Shown in pieces: positions 59,867 to 64,000 of a stretch of 64,000 bases of DNA. The stretch spans positions 1 through 64,000 of the forward strand of contig NZ_JAKDJE010000007.1 in the NCBI RefSeq assembly GCF_030454045.1. Direction: 5' to 3'. Every line of letters starts with the position of its first letter. The stretch's first letter is position 1. Under the pieces are notes generated by a model, which was given only the letters and a program-made list of their open reading frames with translations, did no database searches and was not told where the DNA came from. This stretch comes from Psychrobacter sp. (GTDB taxonomy: Bacteria; Pseudomonadota; Gammaproteobacteria; Pseudomonadales; Moraxellaceae). Made by a program: the position numbers and the translations under genes.

Positions 59867-60679
59867 TTACTGATCCGCCGCATCGCGTCTAAACGTCCAT
59901 GTCTTATCATCAGACGCCTCTTTACAATAATAATAACCCGCCAAATCAAACTGCTTTAGCTGCTCAGCACTGGTCAGCTTATTGTCTGCTGCGTATCTCA
60001 CCATCAGTCCGCGTGCCTTTTTGGCGTAAAAGCTAATCACTTTATATTGGCCATTTTTCTCATCTTCGAATCGTGGCGTGATGATGTCCGCATTCAGCGC
60101 TTTCTTTTTTACCGCTTTAAAATACTCATTCGATGCCAGATTGATGAGCGTTTTATCGTCACTATTTGCCATACGGGCATTGATCACGTCAGTTATCTTC
60201 TCACCCCAAAACTCATAAAGGTTATCACCGCGCTCGTTTTTAAGCTTTGTACCCATCTCTAAACGATAAGGCTGAATCAAGTCCAACGGTTTTAATACCC
60301 CATAAAGACCTGACAAAATACCCAGATGTTCATTGACGTAGATGGACGTTTCTTTATCCATGTTATACATATCAAGACCGGTATAAACATCACCGTCGAA
60401 CAAGTAGCCCGCCGGCTTTGCTGCATTACCAGACTCATCATCAGTAAACGGCTTATCTTCGCTCCAATGCCATTGTTGATTGCGCGTGGCATTGAGTTGC
60501 GCAAGATCATCAGAGATACTCATCAACTCTTGCAGATCAACGGGCTCTTTGGACTTCAATACTTTCATGAGTGACTGTGAGTGCGCGATCAGTTCAGGCT
60601 GACTATAGTAGTTGCCCAAGTTCACTGGTACAGCGTCTGTTTCATTCAAAGATTTGGCAGGAGAGAGTAAAAAATACAT
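59867..60679 (-). CDS. yaaA: Peroxide stress protein YaaA
   Basis: YaaA lowers intracellular free iron and DNA damage during peroxide stress in E. coli. The 270-residue protein has the family start MYFLLSPAKSLNE, the GDVYTGLD and GLYGVLKPLDLIQPYRLEMG segments near the middle and the conserved KKARGLMVRYAADN end. E. coli YaaA is 258 residues, so length is normal. It stands alone, converging with eamA at a 215-base gap. Confidence 0.95.
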   Translation of the reverse strand: MYFLLSPAKSLNETDAVPVNLGNYYSQPELIAHSQSLMKVLKSKEPVDLQELMSISDDLAQLNATRNQQWHWSEDKPFTDDESGNAAKPAGYLFDGDVYTGLDMYNMDKETSIYVNEHLGILSGLYGVLKPLDLIQPYRLEMGTKLKNERGDNLYEFWGEKITDVINARMANSDDKTLINLASNEYFKAVKKKALNADIITPRFEDEKNGQYKVISFYAKKARGLMVRYAADNKLTSAEQLKQFDLAGYYYCKEASDDKTWTFRRDAADQ

Positions 60680-61157
60680 GGTGAGTCCTTATTATCGTGA
60701 GTCAATGACCGACCTGTTCAGGTGTCAAGCATTCTTATTATACGACAGCTGCGGGCTTAACTTGACTTGACCTTGAGTGTTTTATGTTTTTTTTAAGGGG
60801 ATATGGCAATGCGTAAATGTCCATACAGTTAGCCTCTATTGAAACGAGACCTTGTTATATAAGGGGTAGAGGTTTTTTGAAAAAATAAAAAACTTTAATA
60901 TAACAACAAAAGTTATGCAGATGGTATCAATACCTAACTTTTTATCTTACTTGTTGGTCATCATTAGACAATGAAAGTTGGCAGATTATGTCTCTATAAT
61001 AAAAAGGCATGATGGTAAACAATACATCATTTATTAAATTGATAGTCTTTATTTATGATATTGGATAAGTCATGGTTAAGGATTTTTGTCCCCTATGCTT
61101 TTGAAAATGCGTTGAGGGTATTAAGGGTAAGTCATTCTATATAAGTAAGGAGACGAT
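60680..61157. other. Divergent intergenic region yaaA-pntAA
   Basis: The 478-base gap contains a TATAAT at 60997-61002 but no matching -35, and no ORF or RNA gene I can support. A short CCTT/AAGG stem followed by GGTTTTTTG lies near 60851-60877. No OxyR-type site was recognised. Confidence 0.4.
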
Positions 61158-62315
61158 ATGAAAATCGGTGTAATCAGTGCAGATATCGCGAGTGAAAGCC
61201 GTGTCGCACTAACCCCAGACGCAGTCAAAAAATTGCGCAAGCTTGGGTTTGAAGTCGTCATTCAGTCAGGTGCAGGCCAAGCAGCCTATTATGCTGATGA
61301 ATTGTATCAAGCTGCTGGTGCCGATATTGCCAACAGTAGCACCGAGGTGATTGCCCAGTCTCAAATTATTACCACCATTCACGACTTGCCCGCCGAAGTG
61401 GCAGAGCATTTGAGTGCAGGCCAAATCGTCGTCGGTATGCTTGACCCGTATCGCAATACTCAGCTCGACACTTATGCTGCCAAAGGGACTACGGCTTTTG
61501 CGATGGAGTTGCTACCACGTACATTGTCACGTGCGCAAAACATGGATGTATTGTCATCACAGGCCAACCTTGCTGGTTATAAAGCGGTATTGCTAGCAGC
61601 CAACGAATATTCGCGTCCTTTTCCTATGTTTATGACCTCAGCGGGCACGGTCAAGCCCGCCAAAGTAGTCATCTTAGGCGTAGGTGTGGCAGGTCTACAG
61701 GCGATTGCAACGGCGAAACGTTTGGGGGCGGTGGTTGAGGCAAGTGATTTGCGTCCTGCGGCGAAAGAGCAGGTCGAATCACTTGGTGGAAAATGGCTTG
61801 ATGTTCCGATGAGTGAAGAAGAGGCGCAAAAGGCCAAAGCCACAGGCGGCTATGCGTGGACCCCATCAGAGCAATATATCAAAGACCAAGCTGCCGTCGT
61901 CGACAAAGCACTCAGCAATGCTGACATTGTCATCACGACGGCGCAGATTCCTGGTCGCCAAGCGCCACGTTTGGTACACGAAGCAACGCTTGCCAAAATG
62001 AAAGCAGGTTCAGTATTGATCGATATGGCAGCTGGAACAGGTGGTAATGTCGAAGGCAGTGTGCCGAATGACACCATTACTACAGATAATGGTGTACGCA
62101 TCGTTGGTGCCGCCAATATCCCATCAATGCTTGCGGCGCAGTCGTCAGATCTATACGCCAATAACTTGGTTAACTTTATCACCACCTTAATTGCACCAGC
62201 TGCTACAGATGACGCGTCAGCAAACAAACTGGCACTTAACCTAGACATGGAAGACGAAATTCAGGGCGCACTGGCAGTGACACATGACAGTCAGGTACGA
62301 CTGGCCAAACGCTAG
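61158..62315 (+). CDS. pntAA: NAD(P) transhydrogenase alpha subunit, part 1 (PntAA)
   Basis: PntAA is the NAD(H)-binding domain I of the proton-pumping transhydrogenase, which makes NADPH from NADH at the expense of the proton gradient. The 385-residue protein has the amino-terminal domain (SRVALTPDAVKKLRKLGFE) and the Rossmann motif GVGVAGLQAIATAKRLGAVVE near 174-194 with the following EASDLRPA. In E. coli domain I is fused to a membrane part; here it ends at 385 residues and the membrane part is a separate gene 55 bases downstream. AAGGAGA precedes the ATG. Confidence 0.96.
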   Translation: MKIGVISADIASESRVALTPDAVKKLRKLGFEVVIQSGAGQAAYYADELYQAAGADIANSSTEVIAQSQIITTIHDLPAEVAEHLSAGQIVVGMLDPYRNTQLDTYAAKGTTAFAMELLPRTLSRAQNMDVLSSQANLAGYKAVLLAANEYSRPFPMFMTSAGTVKPAKVVILGVGVAGLQAIATAKRLGAVVEASDLRPAAKEQVESLGGKWLDVPMSEEEAQKAKATGGYAWTPSEQYIKDQAAVVDKALSNADIVITTAQIPGRQAPRLVHEATLAKMKAGSVLIDMAAGTGGNVEGSVPNDTITTDNGVRIVGAANIPSMLAAQSSDLYANNLVNFITTLIAPAATDDASANKLALNLDMEDEIQGALAVTHDSQVRLAKR

Positions 62316-62370
62316 CCCTTGCTGGTCGCCATACATTTGCCAGACACGAATAAATTTTTAGGAGGATGAG

Positions 62371-62757
62371 ATGATCGCCACCATTTTAGCGGCAGCGCCT
62401 GCCGGTGCAGCCATGAGTAGCACACCATTTGTCGCGATTTTTACCGTATTCGTACTCGCTATCTTTGTCGGATACTACGTCGTCTGGGGCGTGACCCCAG
62501 CGCTACATACGCCATTGATGGCGGTGACCAACGCCTTATCAAGTATCGTGATCGTCGGTGCGATGCTACAGACTGTCCATATCGACGGCTCGATGTTTAC
62601 ACCGGCCAGTTTGCTTGGTGCCTTTGCGGTATTTCTAGCCAGTATCAATATCTTTGGTGGTTTTGCGGTAACTGAGCGTATGCTTGCGATGTTCAAACCC
62701 AAAGTAAAAAAAGCGCCTGCTCTTGAAACGACGACTGATAATGGAGGCGACGCATGA
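62371..62757 (+). CDS. pntAB: NAD(P) transhydrogenase alpha subunit, part 2 (PntAB)
   Basis: PntAB supplies the membrane helices normally at the end of PntA. The 128-residue protein has about four hydrophobic segments (roughly 1-20, 21-42, 47-66, 78-100) with NIFGGFAVTERMLAMF at the end of the last, as in split transhydrogenases of Rhodospirillum and Acinetobacter. AGGAGGATGAG precedes the ATG. Its stop overlaps the pntB start by four bases. Confidence 0.95.
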   Translation: MIATILAAAPAGAAMSSTPFVAIFTVFVLAIFVGYYVVWGVTPALHTPLMAVTNALSSIVIVGAMLQTVHIDGSMFTPASLLGAFAVFLASINIFGGFAVTERMLAMFKPKVKKAPALETTTDNGGDA

Positions 62758-64000
62758 ATGATTTATCAACGATGATTGCGACGAATGCGGATTGGTTCTA
62801 TCTGGTTGGTGCGATCCTTTTTGTCTTAACCTTACGCGGGTTGTCGAGTCCAAAAACCGCTATTCGCGGTAACCGTTTTGGTATGGCAGCGATGGCGATT
62901 GCCGTCGTGACAACCTTTTTCTTAGCAGAAGGGCCTGTCCTTTGGCTCATTATTGGCGCGATGATCTTAGGTGCGCTTGTTGGTATGTGGAAGGCAAAAA
63001 CCGTTGCCATGACGCAGATGCCAGAAACCGTGGCGTTGATGCATTCATTTGTCGGTTTGGCAGCAGTGGCAATTGCCCTGGCCACGGTACTGCATACTGA
63101 GCAGGCGCATGGCGCGATTGCCCGTGTTGAGCTATTTATCGGTTGCTTCATCGGTGCGATTACCTTCTCAGCGTCGGTTTTTGCCTTTGGTAAACTGGCG
63201 GCAAAAAGCTGGGCAAAAACAGTCACTGGCGGCTGGGTAAAACCTGTTCAGGCAGTATTATTCATTGCCATGATTGGTTTTGGCGGGGTATATTTCGTCA
63301 CAGATTCGCTACCAGCATTTTATGCGATGGCAGTAATTGCCGTTATTTTTGGTTGGATGTGGATTGCGCCAATCGGTGGCGGTGATATGCCAGTGGTCGT
63401 GTCTCTACTGAACTCATTCTCAGGTTGGGCGGCAGCAGGGATTGGTTTTACCCTTGGCAACTCAATGCTGATTATCGCAGGCTCGCTCGTGGGTTCATCA
63501 GGTGCGATCTTGTCTTATATCATGTGTAAAGCCATGAACCGCTCTCTACTAAACGTTTTGTTTGGCGGTATGGGCACGTCAGCGGCCGCTGCAGGCAGTG
63601 ATGATGGCGCACCAAAAACATACAAGTCAGGCTCAGCAGAAGACGCAGGGTTCCTTATGTCCAATGCCAGCAATGTGGTCATCGTACCAGGCTATGGTAT
63701 GGCACAAGGGCGCGCGCAGAATGCGGTAAAAGAGCTTTATGAATTGCTAAAAGAAGAAGGTGTTAACGTGCGTTTTGCCATCCATCCCGTTGCTGGTCGT
63801 ATGCCAGGTCATATGAACGTACTACTCGCTGAAGCTGACGTTCCTTATGATGATATTCTTGAGATGGATGAGATCAATTCAGACTTCGCCAGTACCGATG
63901 TGGTCTTAGTTATCGGTGCAAATGACGTCGTCAACCCGTCAGCAAAAGACGATCCGACATCTCCTATCTTTGGTATGCCCATTTTAGAAGCCAACAAAGC
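62754..64000 (+). CDS. pntB: NAD(P) transhydrogenase beta subunit (PntB), cut by the window end
   Basis: PntB carries most of the membrane channel and the NADP(H)-binding domain III. About 415 codons are visible: membrane helices over residues 1-260, the GGGDMPVVVSLLNSFSGWA loop, then the start of domain III with the GYGMAQGRAQ nucleotide motif and HPVAGRMPGHMNVLLAEADV, and VIGANDVVNPSAKDDPTSPI near the edge. About 60-70 residues are missing past 64000. The start is inside the pntAB stop (ATGA). There is no in-frame stop in the visible part. Confidence 0.95.
   Translation, partial: MNDLSTMIATNADWFYLVGAILFVLTLRGLSSPKTAIRGNRFGMAAMAIAVVTTFFLAEGPVLWLIIGAMILGALVGMWKAKTVAMTQMPETVALMHSFVGLAAVAIALATVLHTEQAHGAIARVELFIGCFIGAITFSASVFAFGKLAAKSWAKTVTGGWVKPVQAVLFIAMIGFGGVYFVTDSLPAFYAMAVIAVIFGWMWIAPIGGGDMPVVVSLLNSFSGWAAAGIGFTLGNSMLIIAGSLVGSSGAILSYIMCKAMNRSLLNVLFGGMGTSAAAAGSDDGAPKTYKSGSAEDAGFLMSNASNVVIVPGYGMAQGRAQNAVKELYELLKEEGVNVRFAIHPVAGRMPGHMNVLLAEADVPYDDILEMDEINSDFASTDVVLVIGANDVVNPSAKDDPTSPIFGMPILEANK

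Noticed and set aside
1..64000. CRISPR arrays, tRNA or rRNA genes, IS elements, prophage or defence genes
   Set aside because: None seen: no repeated spaced units, no cloverleaf-like segments in the gaps, no transposase or phage-like frames on either strand.

Overview
The window looks like housekeeping chromosome from a gammaproteobacterium of the family Moraxellaceae, most likely a Psychrobacter. I base this on protein character (RpoA, L5, RNase G, Nnr and AHAS read like Psychrobacter/Acinetobacter versions), on AT-leaning intergenic DNA, and on gene order: gatCAB divergent from mreBCD-maf-rng, yceD-rpmF-fabD-fabG-acpP without plsX/fabH, a degenerate dihydroorotase beside pyrB, and a three-gene pnt operon. 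The genus call is from recognition, not a database search. I see no rRNA, tRNA, CRISPR array, insertion sequence, prophage or integration site. Layout, left to right: (1) 1-3537, minus strand: gatC-gatA-gatB, for transamidation of Glu-tRNA(Gln)/Asp-tRNA(Asn), followed by a possible 32-residue ORF. (2) 4199-9476, plus strand: mreB-mreC-mreD-maf-rng, covering cell shape, nucleotide house-cleaning and RNA processing. (3) 9575-24045: the S10, spc and alpha ribosomal protein operons run together (rpsJ to rplQ, including secY, rpmJ and rpoA), with internal promoter candidates and hairpins at the operon seams, closed by a bidirectional terminator. (4) 24079-30390: yciO-like and epmC-like genes on the minus strand, then yceD, rpmF, fabD-fabG, acpP and a kbp/ygaU-like BON-LysM gene. 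(5) 30436-34162: queG divergent from nnr, and a DUF4124 gene. (6) 34997-38560: ilvB/ilvI-ilvN/ilvH-ilvC, the common branched-chain amino acid steps. (7) 38729-42982: an unrecognised membrane protein, a cold-shock protein with a long leader, a DUF421 protein and etfB-etfA. (8) 43022-47625: a SpoU-family rRNA/tRNA methyltransferase and fbp on the minus strand, then pyrB with a catalytically degenerate pyrC' partner. (9) 47682-55371: mostly membrane proteins (DUF2127, CPA1 antiporter, DUF2254, YihY/BrkB, DUF2069) plus WrbA and an exported DUF3108 protein. (10) 55647-64000: groES-groEL behind a sigma-32-like promoter, an Lrp/AsnC regulator divergent from an EamA exporter, yaaA, and pntAA-pntAB-pntB, the last cut by the window end. 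Most genes serve translation, envelope growth, fatty acid and amino acid synthesis and redox balance. I found no convincing undescribed multi-gene system. The points most worth following are small: T-run-ATG ends shared by six of ten terminators, structured seams in the mre and ribosomal operons, the degenerate PyrC', palindromic candidate operators near pyrB and at lrp/eamA, an enlarged EpmC-like protein, and two possible small ORFs.
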